Shown here piece by piece: positions 32,014 to 43,400 of a stretch of DNA of 64,000 nt (position 1 is its first letter; the number at the start of each line of letters is the position of its first letter). The notes beneath the pieces are model-generated. The model searched no databases. It was not told where the DNA came from and worked only from the letters and a program-made list of their open reading frames with translations. The position numbers were made by a program, and so were the translations under genes. This stretch comes from Pseudo-nitzschia pungens (lineage: Eukaryota; Bacillariophyta; Bacillariophyceae; Bacillariales; Bacillariaceae). Location: assembly GCA_037355855.1 (NCBI GenBank), contig CM074761.1:4111346-4175345 (forward strand), read 5' to 3'.

Positions 32014-34119
32014 CGATTGTTGGACACCCCAAACGTGGTAATTGCGCTTGCTCCTTTTCCGAACTTGAGTCTCCCTCTATCGAGACTAAGTATTCTACAA
32101 GGAGCAACTAGCAAGTACTACAGGAACGTTGTGAGTGGAAGTCTTGCTCCAATCTGTATTTCTCGCTTCTAGTCTAGTGCAATGATGAATGATTCTCGAT
32201 GAAGTCAATCGAAGAAATTCGCTTTGACCTTTTCAAAACCGCGCAAAATCGCGAGCGCTCCACCCACGGAATTGCACGATCAAAATTATTGCAATGATCT
32301 TAATCCGCGATGCTGCTGCTGCTGCGTTCGATGCCGATCGGACTGCTGGAAGTTGAGTCTGTCGGATTGCAAATCGAATCTCCCTAACAGAAACAAATAC
32401 CTTGCTGCTTTCCTTCTTTGACGGATTTAGATGATCCTGCAACAGGTTAGTTCCATTTGCTTGTATAGAACGGTTGTTTCGTCATTTCTTCGAGTGACTA
32501 GGGTGGTGTTGTGAAGGATACCCGTCGAAGCTGGGAATTAGCCTCATGCGGAGAGCGAAGACGGAATGAAAAACTCCCTGGAACCTGCCGAATTTTTTGT
32601 CGTCATTTCTCTTTTCTTCTTCTCCATCGTTCTCATGACGCGCGCATTTACAGTTTGGAGCGTGTGTTGTGCATGTCCGGATCCGTGTCCTCGATCCATA
32701 CTGATCATGTATTACGCGTAAAAAGACGTTACTTTGGACAGGGATGGAATAAGGGCATAGGTGATTGCTCACATTTACCGATAGTATCACAAAACAACTT
32801 TTGAAGTTGTGCGCTGTCGTTCTTCTGCATGTAGTCACAGCTGCTTTTTCTTTTTTTTAAGTGCACGATGTTGGGAATTGATTATTGGCCTATCCGAGGC
32901 CATACGAACTTGGAAGTAATACTCCGAAGGTTACCGTATTAATTACCGTTTCAAAGACACCAACCATCACACCACGCGACGGAACCGGTTCCTTTTTGCT
33001 ATGGAGCTGTCGAAGTTCAATTCAAGATCACCACTGGTACTGGTACACATTGCTGATCAGCTGTCCGCAAGGTCTTTCTACGGCAACGGGGACAGCTGAT
33101 AGCGATCAAATTTCTGAAATTTTATTCTATTTTAAGAAAGAAATACCGACGTAATGAGGAGAAAAGGTTTGATTACGGTATTCGAATCGGAACGGAACTA
33201 CAAAATCTTCGATTGGAATTCCATGGTCGAAGCCCATTTTTCTTGTAACTCTTACCGGTACCGTAAGGTTACCTTAGTAGCACTACGAGCATTCATCATT
33301 TGATTCGGATTAGTAAGAATTCATCAACAGTAACCTTACCGTTCGGTACTTGCTGGTACTATTCATGATCAAAAACTGTGAAACTGCAAGGCAGCATGCA
33401 TTAAAGATGCGAGACCTTCTATTCCTACATTATCTCATCCAACCTGTTGTACGGTATGTGTAGTCAACAAGACGAATTTCTATAATTATAATATTATTTT
33501 TGCCTTGTGGGCATGACCACGTGCTCCCTGTTGATGAATGAAGTGCAGTGGTGACAAACGAAAACAGCATGGTTGTTTGACACTCTCCTTTCTCCAAGCA
33601 AAGAAAGCTTCTGCTAGAGTGGGTTACATTGTCAAGCGGTACACGATGTTCGCAGTAGCTCAAAATATCAATACTTTTACTAATATATGTACTCGTAGTT
33701 CAAATTGCAAAAGAAAGACTTCTAGAACTTTTGGATTGCAGAATAAGTCCAAGGAATATTACGCGAGTGAATCAAAACTGCGTGACTTGTGACTTCAATC
33801 CTGATTGTTGTCGAATACTTATTGATGATAAGTCTCATCCTCGAATGGACTCAAACGACGTCACAAAATCCAACATACAGAACCACTGATGTTTCCTCTC
33901 TACCAAACAGAATTCTGAAATTTGCTTGCAGTTAGCCCCGATTTCCAACAATTCATCCAATAAGTGACCTTGTTTTCCACAATGGAACCTGGAGCGAATT
34001 GTATCGTCTGAACGTCTTGTTTTGTTTGTTTGTTGTAAAAAAATCACTCAGCAAATAGACAAACCCCTAACGACCTTTCAGATTTCCTGATTATCTTTGC
34101 AGCCTCATAGAGCGCCACA
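32014..34119. other. 2.1-kb gene-free stretch
   Basis: There are short unrecognised open frames on both strands only (for example 32511-32804 and 32885-33154). CTTACCGGTACCGTAAGGTTACC lies near 33252-33275, and AACCTTACCGTTCGGTA near 33331-33348. Its 3' half is AT-rich. No RNA gene is recognised. Confidence 0.5.
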
Positions 34120-36189
34120 TTACGAAGGTCCACTTAACACAGATCTTGGACGAATAATTGTCCACGTTAGTAGACAATCGGCAAATTCTGAGTGGTTTTC
34201 CAAACGATAAGAATTCCCCGGTGGAACGCGGAACATGTCGCCAGGACTCAGGAGGAACCGTTGCGCAGTTTCGGTATCAAGCTCGCCATCCGGCTGGTCA
34301 GGATCTCCGTAGGCGACCTCGAATGCTTTGGGCTGGCAACGAACGACAGTAAATGTTTGGGAACACGGTCCAACAGACTCGGAGTCCTTGATACCTTTCG
34401 GTGGTAGAATTAAGTTTCCCATAATGTAGCCTACGTAGTCATCGTTGTCATCGTTTGGAATATTGAAGGCTTGGGCGGCTTTGCCCGTGACTTTCCCTTC
34501 CGATTTTTTCCTTTTTTTGGAAATAGGAAGCGCACTTCCTTCCATGTTGCTCGTGTAAGCCACAACCTCTGCGTCCAAAAAGATAAGCATGTAGAAAGAT
34601 AGAGAGTGAGATAATGAAACATAGATATCATACCATAGATACCATAGCCGAAGACGCGGTCAAAATAGGTTGAAGGACGATGTCTTACTTTGATCGGCTG
34701 TGTCGTCCGTTATGTCATCCCAGAGGTATGCCTCCTCGCCGTCGTGATATTTGAACCTTCGTCGTAGTTTAGTGCTGTTGAATTCTTCCTCTATAACACC
34801 ATCCCCTGTGTTTGAAGCGCCATTCTTTTTGGAACCCTTCCTCGATGCAGAACTGGTTTTCGATGGTTTCCGTTTCTTGTAAGGTGTAGGTAATGCTTTC
34901 TGAATGCCAGTTACTACTGGCATGTCCCCAAGTGCTTTACCGATGTACCCGCGTTCATTGTGAGCGCCATATTCCATCTTTTCTCCCCTCCAAAATTCGA
35001 GCGGTTTCACTCTGGCACGCCTTGATCGCCTTGGTCCATCTTCTTGCGGTGATCCGTCAACCAAGGCCCCAATAGGCACTGTCTCGTAGTTTCTGTTTGC
35101 AATCGGGATCCCCTTCGGTGAAAAAAGAACTGCGCGCTTCTTCTGTTTCTTGAGCTTTTTACTCGTTTCAACTTTCGGGGTGGCTTTCCTGTCTCCCTCC
35201 GCTTCATCCTCGTCATCGTTATCCTTCTCGCTCTCGGAATCAAGATTGTTTTCCTTCCTCTGCTTTCGTCGTTCTTCCCTGATTTTTTTCATTTCATTTT
35301 TTACGCGTTCTTCTCTCACTGTCAACGGTGTTGCGGGGTCATGAACCATGTTAAAACCTGGGCCCTCATCGCCATCATCGCCGTAATCATTCTGATCGCC
35401 GTAATCATTCTTTTCGTCGTTGCTTTCTAAACCATCGATACCGTTATCGTCCGCTTTCATTTTCGTGTCCTTTGGTTCCCCCTCATTTTTGTCGTCTTCG
35501 TTTGAAAAATCATCCGGTAAAGCTGGAGGACCCAGATCGTCTTCGCCATCATCTTCACCAGCGGGGAAATCAGCTTCTGGGCTCGCGACTTCAAGGTTTG
35601 CAACATTCCCATTGGCGGATTGACGAGCAATGACATCGTCTTCTGGTGCTAACTCTTCTTCTTCTTGGTCATCTTGGGTCAACAAGGCATTTTCGACATC
35701 ACTATTATTTTCCTGGTTCGATTTAGAGCTGGCATCGATTTTTTCGTCTTCGTCAGCGTCACTCTTCTCTTGGCTACGGGGACTGAAAGCAGCAGTCGAG
35801 ACTCGGCTCAAATCCGAAGGACTTGCGAAGCTTACTCCGGTCCCACCATCTCGTCTTAGTTTTGCCACGTACTTCTTGGCAGATGTTGAGTCACGTCCTT
35901 CCCGGCTGCTATCGTCCGCTTCGGTCCCTCCCAGTGACATGCGCACTTGATTCTTTGGTGTCTTGACTTTTTTGCTTTTCGATGGCTTGGTTCTCTTTGC
36001 AGACTTTTTCTCGTTCTGGACTGAGGAGTCTTCTTTCAACGCAGTTTGCTTGGCGTTTACTTCTGGAGAACGAGCTGAATCAAACCATCCGTCGACATTG
36101 CTATCATCAGTCTTCTCTATAACGACGCCCGAACGACCTCCTGTCTTCGTCTGCCGGCCTTTTCTGGTTTTGACCATGGTTCGATCCAA
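34120..36189 (-). CDS. CENP-C, inner kinetochore protein
   Basis: CENP-C links centromeric CENP-A nucleosomes to the outer kinetochore. Inferred exons are 36189-34689 and 34568-34120, GTAAG...GCAG, phase 1 (649 residues). Residues 1-380 are charged and disordered, rich in Asp, Glu, Ser and Lys. The CENP-C motif lies at about residues 383-400: RRSRRARVKPLEFWRGEK, matching the R-x-S-x-R-x-R-x-x-P-x-x-[YF]-W core that binds the nucleosome acidic patch and the histone tail. The C-terminal exon encodes the cupin dimerisation domain: VGYIMGNLILPPKG, FLLSPGDMFRVPPGNSYRLENHS and LLTWTIIRP. The length and order are as in Mif2/CENP-C. The start could be Met1 or the Met five codons in (MVKTRKGRQ). Confidence 0.93.
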
Positions 36190-36851
36190 TCCTTCGCGTT
36201 ACGGTTGATTCTCACCAGTTTAAAAAAGTTTGCGACGCGTATATTCGGGTTCACTTCTAGATTATTGTTGTGTAGACACTCCCAAATCGGGTATTCGATC
36301 AATGCTTTAGGTCACAGCTGTTCCACAGACGAAGATAATATATGGTGTAGAAACACGATCAACAATCAACAATCTCGAAAGTGAATCAATCAAAATGATC
36401 AAGTTTGGAACTGAATGATCCCCCCACAAGAACTGAAACTAAATTAACCGACAATGAGGTTGCTCAATCACCGTCTTACGAAATAACGGTACAAGCAGGT
36501 AACGTGTACGAGTAACCTTACTTGAAATCGCCATGGTTCGTTTCTATACTATTTCTATCTACTATTCGTACTTACGATGTAGGGTTCGCACATATTAGGG
36601 ATACGTACGATACGTATCTTAGCGTGCTGGCATCTGACATGGAGCGCGGATACTTTCTATGACCACTTGGTGCGAGAGAAGTTACGAGTACCAGGTACTA
36701 GGTCACGGAAACCATCCTTAGCGGTTTGCGGGCTCATCTTGTCTTTCTCGAAAAATTCTCATTCATAATAAGACGAGTAAGTTACGTATCGATACCGACA
36801 AGCATCAGTTTACATTCTGTCATCCGCGCTATCATCACCTTTGTACCAAAA
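36190..36851. other. Divergent intergenic region
   Basis: Contains GTAACGTGTACGAGTAACCTTAC near 36498-36521 and TACGTACGATACG near 36602-36615. I see no gene. Confidence 0.5.
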
Positions 36852-37388
36852 ATGAAACAATCATTGATACTCGTCTGGTCCATCGTATGTCTCCTTCAAC
36901 TATTGGGCAACGCTTCTGCCTCCGAGGAACAAGAATCGACTGACGAAGCCGTCGGAATGGAATGTTTGGCCGCAACGACAGACTTGAATTCCTTCCGCTG
37001 CTTGTCTTCGGGCGAATCGTTGAGGGTGCCCTGTACCGATGAGGACTCGCGGTGCGGGGAATGGGCTCGGAACGGCGAATGCAAGAGCAATCCGCAGTAC
37101 ATGTTGGTGCAGTGTCGCAAGTCTTGCTCGTCTTGCATTTCACTACATTCGGGCGACGAGCCGCAAGTCGCCTATGACGAAACGCGACCCGATGTTCTGC
37201 GGCGTTTATACGAAACACAAGAATACCTTCACGGGGAAGCAAAGAGAAACGTGGAGAGTCTCAAACGATGTGTCAACAATTATTCTGAGTGCACGCATTG
37301 GTGGTCGATCGGTGAATGCAACAAAAATCCTCAGTTCATGCATACCGAATGCAGTGCGGCGTGTCAAACATGCAAAAAGCTTGTGTGA
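36852..37388 (+). CDS. Secreted protein with two ShKT-type cysteine domains
   Basis: From the Met at 36852 the protein has 178 residues. The start is MKQSLILVWSIVCLLQLLG, a signal peptide; the upstream Met at 36726 is not in a signal-peptide context. Two six-Cys modules follow: CTDEDSRCGEWARNGEC...CRKSCSSC (about 60-96) and CVNNYSECTHWWSIGEC...CSAACQTC (about 140-175). Both match the ShKT consensus (C...D...C..WA..GEC..NP..M...C..SC..C), with NPQ(Y/F)M conserved in both. In many eukaryotes this domain is a disulfide module attached to secreted enzymes such as prolyl hydroxylases. Here it stands alone. I see no enzyme domain. A secreted binding or structural role is likely. Confidence 0.88.
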   Translation: MKQSLILVWSIVCLLQLLGNASASEEQESTDEAVGMECLAATTDLNSFRCLSSGESLRVPCTDEDSRCGEWARNGECKSNPQYMLVQCRKSCSSCISLHSGDEPQVAYDETRPDVLRRLYETQEYLHGEAKRNVESLKRCVNNYSECTHWWSIGECNKNPQFMHTECSAACQTCKKLV

Positions 37389-37593
37389 TTATTGCTTTAG
37401 GAATGGGCAGTGGAATAAACTAACATGTGACTGAGTTGCAATGATTGTATGGACAAACGATCTAGAATGACCCCTCAAAGAACAAACCCGGTCGGCGTAG
37501 TAGCCTCCGACAAATGTATTTTTTCTGTCTTTCGTTCCAAAAATGTTGGAAAGACTTCGACGCGTTGGTCGGTTTTTGTGAAGCCAATGAATT

Positions 37594-38574
37594 TCATCTC
37601 TTTGCCCCTCGGTTTTTCCTCCTCTGGCCTTGTTTTCTTCGGTGCTTCGTCCGTTGGCGATTGGCGTCATCTGCCAATCGACTTTGTTCCCTGCCCATTT
37701 CTCGATGGCCCCTGAATTTGCCGGACAAAAGCGTTTGCAGCATCATTTCCGAATCGTAGACCTCCGATGGACTCCGAATGTCCACCAAGAGAGGAAAGTT
37801 GATTGTGACGCTGCTGCCGCTGCTTGCGTTTGTGTCTTTTTCGGAAATCCGCGTCAAACCCAGGTGACCTTCGAATTTTCCCACGTCCCCTCCCAGTTCT
37901 TCGAGGATCTTTCGGGTGTCGTCCGAAGTCTTGTCCATGGAAATCCCACCGACAGGGAAAACCAATGGCTTCTGGGAGGTATGCAAGAGTGGCAGCGTGT
38001 GCTTCCACACCAATATGTCCCGTTGTTCGTGCTGAGGATTGCTCTTTTTTTTGTTGGGTGAACCAGTGCCGGAACGATCCGGAGTCGCTGTCGCTGTCGG
38101 TATCGCCGGTGATGCTCTGTAACCAATCTTGGACACCAGAGAAAGTGGATAGAACGTAAATACCGACTGGATCAAAATGCTCAGCCCTAGCCCTCCAAAA
38201 CCGTAGATTGGATCGACGTGAAGGTCCTCGATCGGACTGGCGTTTACTGCCGGAATGAAGTCAAACACGTACCACAACCAGTACATGGAATTCATCGACG
38301 AGACCAAAAACGATGCCTTCGGCAGTCCATTGCGGCTTGGGTCGCGTTGGTATAGTATTTTGACGCTGCTGCCATTGCCCTCCCCCTTGGAGATCCTGCT
38401 ACCGCTGCTGCCATCGTTAGGATTCGCATCGCCATTGCTAGTATCATGATTATCGTTGGTTGCGAGAGACGACGACAACTCTCTGGATGCAACTGTTGGA
38501 GCCGCGAGTCGCTTTCGAACGACGGTTTGAAATTGACTACACGTATGAAATCGATGCCTGCATAATCGAAGCAT
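37594..38574 (-). CDS. Probable mitochondrial TMEM223-like membrane protein
   Basis: 326 residues, single exon. The N-terminus (MLRLCRHRFHTCSQF...) is basic and lacks acids, as in a mitochondrial presequence. A first membrane segment lies at about 91-112 (MNSMYWLWYVFDFIPAV) and a second at about 122-146 (YGFGGLGLSILIQSVFTFYP). The order (YQRDPSRNGLPKASF before the first span, then the second span followed by a basic loop) resembles the TMEM70/TMEM186/TMEM223 hairpin proteins of the inner mitochondrial membrane, which act in respiratory complex assembly. The last 70 residues are hydrophilic and end in a Lys/Arg-rich tail. The assignment rests on layout and a few residues, so it is moderate. 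Confidence 0.55.
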   Translation of the reverse strand: MLRLCRHRFHTCSQFQTVVRKRLAAPTVASRELSSSLATNDNHDTSNGDANPNDGSSGSRISKGEGNGSSVKILYQRDPSRNGLPKASFLVSSMNSMYWLWYVFDFIPAVNASPIEDLHVDPIYGFGGLGLSILIQSVFTFYPLSLVSKIGYRASPAIPTATATPDRSGTGSPNKKKSNPQHEQRDILVWKHTLPLLHTSQKPLVFPVGGISMDKTSDDTRKILEELGGDVGKFEGHLGLTRISEKDTNASSGSSVTINFPLLVDIRSPSEVYDSEMMLQTLLSGKFRGHREMGREQSRLADDANRQRTKHRRKQGQRRKNRGAKR

Positions 38575-39224
38575 GATGCTGCGTTTCGTGCCCCCGTTTA
38601 CAAGCCAACCGCAGAATGCTTCGACCTCCTAATCGCATTGCGTCCAGGTAGTGATGCCTGTATTCCGAACGGTGCCGATGAGGGATTGCAAAAGAGATCG
38701 TTTTCCGGTAAGATTAATTACTGGTGTACATATCTTAGTCAATGTCGTAGTTTGCTGCGAACTTTGTGATTAGGTATGTACCTTACGGTATTTACGATAC
38801 TAACATACGCGAAAAGATGGTTTCCCTTCCCCAACCGTGACCCTGGACCATTCTTATTTTTTGACCCTTGACCCTTGACCTATGACTCTACGATAGTCTT
38901 AGTTGCATGGAGTGTCCTTCCTTTACCGGTACGGGTACATGCTTTGCGATTTCAAGCAATCTCAAAATTGATTCGATGGATGACATGAGACAGGGATCGG
39001 GGGCAGCCAACGGGTTGAAAAGTTCGTGTCACCTTTGCATACCGGTAGTCAATACAGTAGTCCTAGCCTTACCAGTATTATCTCACGTGTATCCGTACTA
39101 CGAAGTACAGTACTATTTTTTTTCCTGTAGTATTCATTTCTATAGACAACAAGCAACATCGCAAGTCCAATCGAAAAGCACCATCATTGGGACGCCCAGT
39201 ACAACGGAGTCAGTAGTCTGCACC
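38575..39224. other. Divergent intergenic region
   Basis: Contains GGTATGTACCTTACGGTA near 38773-38790 and TTTACCGGTACGGGTAC near 38921-38938. No other gene is seen. The next coding frame is open from 38907 but I start it at 39225. Confidence 0.5.
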
Positions 39225-40127
39225 ATGCCCAGGATCAATGACAGCAGCGACGAAGCAGAATTTGAAGAAGAGGAGGAAGTCGTAACTAATGGAGGCCGGA
39301 AACGCCGGGCATCTCGGTCAGCTGTGAGCTACAACGAGGATTCCAACGACAACGAAGAGGAGGAGGAGGAGGAAGAAGATGGCGAGGACGAGGAAGAGGA
39401 AGAGGACGAAGGCAGTTACGACGACGATGATGAAGAGGAGGAGGAGGACAATGATGACGATGATGATGACGGTGACGATGACGATGATGATGACGATATC
39501 CCGTTGGCTGCCTTGAAGAGCTCGTCCTCCTCCAAAACGAAGAAAACGGTGGCCAAACCAACCAAGTCGAAAGCGAAAGCCAAACCAAAAGCACCGGCCA
39601 CGAAGAAGAAAGCCAAGACAACATCTTCTGCGACAAAAAGCACCACGTCGAAAGACAACAACAACGATTACAGCTCGCCGTCGTTTGCATTGTATGGGAC
39701 AGAATCGATCAAGGGCAAGCTCATTCAAAATCTCTTGTGCCGATGGTGGTACGCCATTACCTGGCCGGACCCATCGGCCATCCCGAAGGAGCCACCTACG
39801 CATTACGATGCAATGGATGGGTTTCCTGGGGTATTCATTTGCACGGAGGGGGAAGAAGTGGGGACCATCAAGGACTTTCGAGACAAGGAGAACACACCGT
39901 GCTTCAACAACTTTGCCAAGAAGTCGTCGGAGGAACTTCGGGAGTTGCTTGTCAAGGCCATCAACGAACAGAAGAGGCAACTCATTGAATCGGAAGGTGG
40001 GGAGACTGCCACCGAAAAACAATTGAACACCATGCTCAAGTGGGCGACAAAAATAAACGCCAAGAAGGCCGATACCGAAGCCGCGAAAGTTCTCAAGGCG
40101 AATAAACTGTCTATTACCGGTAATTGA
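39225..40127 (+). CDS. Acidic-and-basic nuclear-type protein with a Trp-rich C-terminal domain
   Basis: From the Met at 39225 (MPRINDSSDEAEFEEEEEV) the protein has 300 residues. The frame is open from 38907, but the upstream part carries GGTACGGGTAC and other intergenic words and looks untranslated. Residues 1-90 alternate a basic KRRASR block with very long Glu/Asp runs. Residues 95-155 are Lys/Ala/Thr/Ser rich (KAKAKPKAPATKKKAK), a chromatin-like tail. The ordered end (about 165-270) begins KGKLIQNLLCRWWYAITWP, then FPGVFICTEG and FNNFAKKSSEELRELLVKA. I do not recognise this domain. A DNA- or histone-associated role is a guess from composition. Confidence 0.75.
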   Translation: MPRINDSSDEAEFEEEEEVVTNGGRKRRASRSAVSYNEDSNDNEEEEEEEEDGEDEEEEEDEGSYDDDDEEEEEDNDDDDDDGDDDDDDDDIPLAALKSSSSSKTKKTVAKPTKSKAKAKPKAPATKKKAKTTSSATKSTTSKDNNNDYSSPSFALYGTESIKGKLIQNLLCRWWYAITWPDPSAIPKEPPTHYDAMDGFPGVFICTEGEEVGTIKDFRDKENTPCFNNFAKKSSEELRELLVKAINEQKRQLIESEGGETATEKQLNTMLKWATKINAKKADTEAAKVLKANKLSITGN

Positions 40128-40400
40128 CCTGCTGTTTCCCTAAAGAAATCAAAGAATGATATTATATTACAGACCCAACAGATGAATGATGGGGAACAAA
40201 CACAGCGGGACCGAATGAAACACTCCAATTCCTGACCGCACACAGATCACTATAAAACGTAGATAAAGACCAATTCCGAAGAAAATCATTGCGCTGACAT
40301 TGCTCTCTATGTTGCCTTTATTGCGCTATTCCATCTCTCGAGCTATTCCATCTCTCGATGTCTTTCGATGCCATTTTTGTTGTCCCCACCAAACGGCATG

Positions 40401-43400
40401 TCATAGCATGACGGCTTCCTCCTCTTCTCTGCGAAGGTCGGGACGTAGTGCATTTCGAGCGCCGAGAAGGGTGTATGATGCTGCTTCTGTGGCACCCGTC
40501 AAGGGAGCCACCAGTAGGACAGGAATGCCTTTAATCACACTCGTCACGGCACCTGTCACACCATTCCTCAGGTACTCTCTGTAGGGAATCACCACCACCT
40601 TGTAGTTCGCAGCACTGAACCCTCGTGTCAAGCTTCTAGCAGCATGTGGTTGAGCATCACCGATCCCTTTCGGAATCGACAGAGGGCGAGATGGCAGTGG
40701 ATCTGTAGCGACATTTTTGCCTCTGCCTCCTCCCAGATAATTTGCCATCAAACCTGCTGCCATTTTGGTTAGACCGGATGTTGTTGCTAGCGTTTGAAAG
40801 ACCACAGTTTCGGCCAGAGATTTCATTCCTTTTTTCATGGCCCTCTGAATGCTGTCTCCTTGTTTGAAGGCTTCGTAAGGAAGAACAACAAGATCTGTCA
40901 ACCCTTGTCCAACATCGGTGAAGGGCTCGAAAGGGCGAGCGTTGGCGAGAAATTTGTGGAGTTGAGTTGCACAAATCTCCTGGACCCATTTGGACACAAT
41001 CCCATCGATTACAGGACCCATCCCAAGCAAATCTTCGACAACAAGCTCATTGAGGGTTATCACCATCCTTTGGATCGGACTCAAATTGACAAGCTCGACA
41101 ATACTGCCTTCTCGAAGAGCCGTCACGTCAACTCGGATTGGATAGTAGTCCACCTTGACTTTCCAGGGTTTGATTGTGAAAGTTTTGAAGAAAGGTGGTG
41201 GGAGTAGGTGAAGCCCGGAAGACCAATGACCCGGTGCAATCTCAGTCTCTTCGATATCATTTTCCTCGTTATTGAAAAACGCTTTCATGAAAGAAATTGC
41301 ACGTTGGTCAAGAAGGCATCGCATCGGCATGAGCTGCACCGTGACGTTACATTCGTCGCTTGCAATTTCACCATCCTTCGTAATCTTGCTTTTCGGTGCC
41401 CAAGTCGCCATGTTTAGCATAAGGGTGCCAAATCGAGAGTCACGGGGATGCTGATTGTCGTTGCTCCATTCACCGATCATTTTCAAAGGTTTGCAACTGC
41501 TCACAGTCTCAGCCAAAAAGAGGTTCGATATGGTAACTTCGAGAATTGATTGCAAGCGGTGACTTTTCGACTTCGTATAGGACTCCATTCTCAAGGCAAC
41601 TTCATTGAGAGAAATTTGAAAAAAAACGGATGGCCTTCTCTTACTCAGACGCAAAAACTTTTCCTTATTCATCATCGACACTTTATCTTCCGGGAGAGGT
41701 ACTTCCTCGAAAATATTATCATCTTCGGTGTCCAGTAGCTCTCCCAGTAACCTTGCCTTCGTTGCAAAAGAAGCGTTGCCTTGTCGATTTCGGTCTGCTT
41801 TCTCGACTTCATGAAATGCTCTGGGTAAGGGTTCGATAACGAAAGCCTTCCCTGATCTCTTTACAGCCTCCCTCTGCTGAAGAGAACATTTGTTCGGCCA
41901 ATCGTACCCATCAAAGAAGCGTACTTTCAGATTTAATTTTTGAACTGAAAGTCGCATTTGCTGGAACAAATCTCTGCCGTCTCCTATTAAAGCTTTTGCT
42001 CCCATGTCTCCTTCCGATAACGGATCTGCGACAGAGTGATGTGGAAAGTGCTGGTGAATTATCTCGGGCATAACAAATCCTTGAGCCGGACGATTCTCAT
42101 GGGTGTTGTACCATCCAGATATTTGTTCATCACCCGGTGGTATCACAAGCCGGGGCAATGGGCCTTTATCTATCGACGTCCATCCGTATCCATCCAACAA
42201 AAGCGTGTGTGAATCCATCTGTGTGATCGTTGGAATTTTGCTTTCCGAAAAAAAAGGTTCACTTTCTGTTTCTTCCAAGCTGTTGCTCATTTTTTCATCA
42301 GTTTTTGTCGTCTTCGGTTCGATTGGATCAGACGATGCTTCCTTCATCCTCGAAATATCTTCGTCTGTCAAAGCAGTGAGTTTTGAATTCAACTCTCCAA
42401 CCGAGTTGGCGAAGCAGGTAAACGAATCTTTGCATCCTTGTATTGCAACTGTCCCCAGTGTCAGCGTAACTGCGAGGGGTGACTCCCCCGACAGGTTAGG
42501 TAGGGAAAGTGAGCTGTCGCTTCTCTTAATCACTATTGCATCCATTGTGTCTAGAGAAAGAACATTTACAAAATTTAGTTCTCTCAAAATTGCCTCAGGT
42601 AATGTTCCAAACAAAGATGCTTTCGTCCCTCTGAAGTGTTTCTTTTCTTTCGTCATCATTTGATGCCGACAAAGAAGCTGGTTTTCGTTCCTATATTGGT
42701 TATCGATTACATCACTGGTGATATGATATGTTACATCCCCAATAGATAAGTAGTACGCTTGTCTGGGACCGACCGGTTTCATCATATTACACGACAAGCG
42801 TAAGTCACCGATTCTAACAATGCTCTTTGATACAGTCCCAAAATATCTCGGGGACTTGTAATCCAAATTCACGTCCGCACAAGATACAAAAACTCTTGTC
42901 ATTGAATTTTCGACGCAGTTTGAATCATAATGTGATTTTCCTCTGGATTCAAGAACGGTCTCTGGTTGTTCTTCTGATTGTTCCAGAGGAGAGACAACGA
43001 TGTTTGAAAATCGATCAATCCAATCGGAATCTGTGTCATATCGATGAGTCAAATGGTATAAGGTCAAATATATTCGTCTTTGCTTGAGCTTTCCGTTGTT
43101 TGTTGAACCCGTGGGTGAAAGATCGACTAGATCAACTAGAACAGAGGGGGTCTCTTGAGAAATTGGAGTAAAAAGTTGAGAACGGAACAGAAGCGGCCTA
43201 GTCGATACCTCTAAGAATGCCCATATCGAGTTTTTCACCATTTTGAACCGGTCTTCAAGAAGTCTCTGACGACGGTCGTTTCGAGAATTTGATCTTGTTC
43301 CTCTTCGGTAATAAAGACAGAAATCATGGCTGAACACTCGAAAGTGTTTCATCTCGGACCCCCAGAAAAATGCGTGGGACTTAATATTGTCCATCGCAAG

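Noticed and set aside
36852..37388. Reading the ShKT protein as a toxin
   Set aside because: The domain is a common disulfide module in non-venomous organisms, and nothing here suggests toxicity.
39318..40022. A minus-strand frame with long Leu/Val/Ile runs resembling membrane spans
   Set aside because: It is antisense to the Glu/Asp-rich tract, which reads as hydrophobic codons on the other strand.
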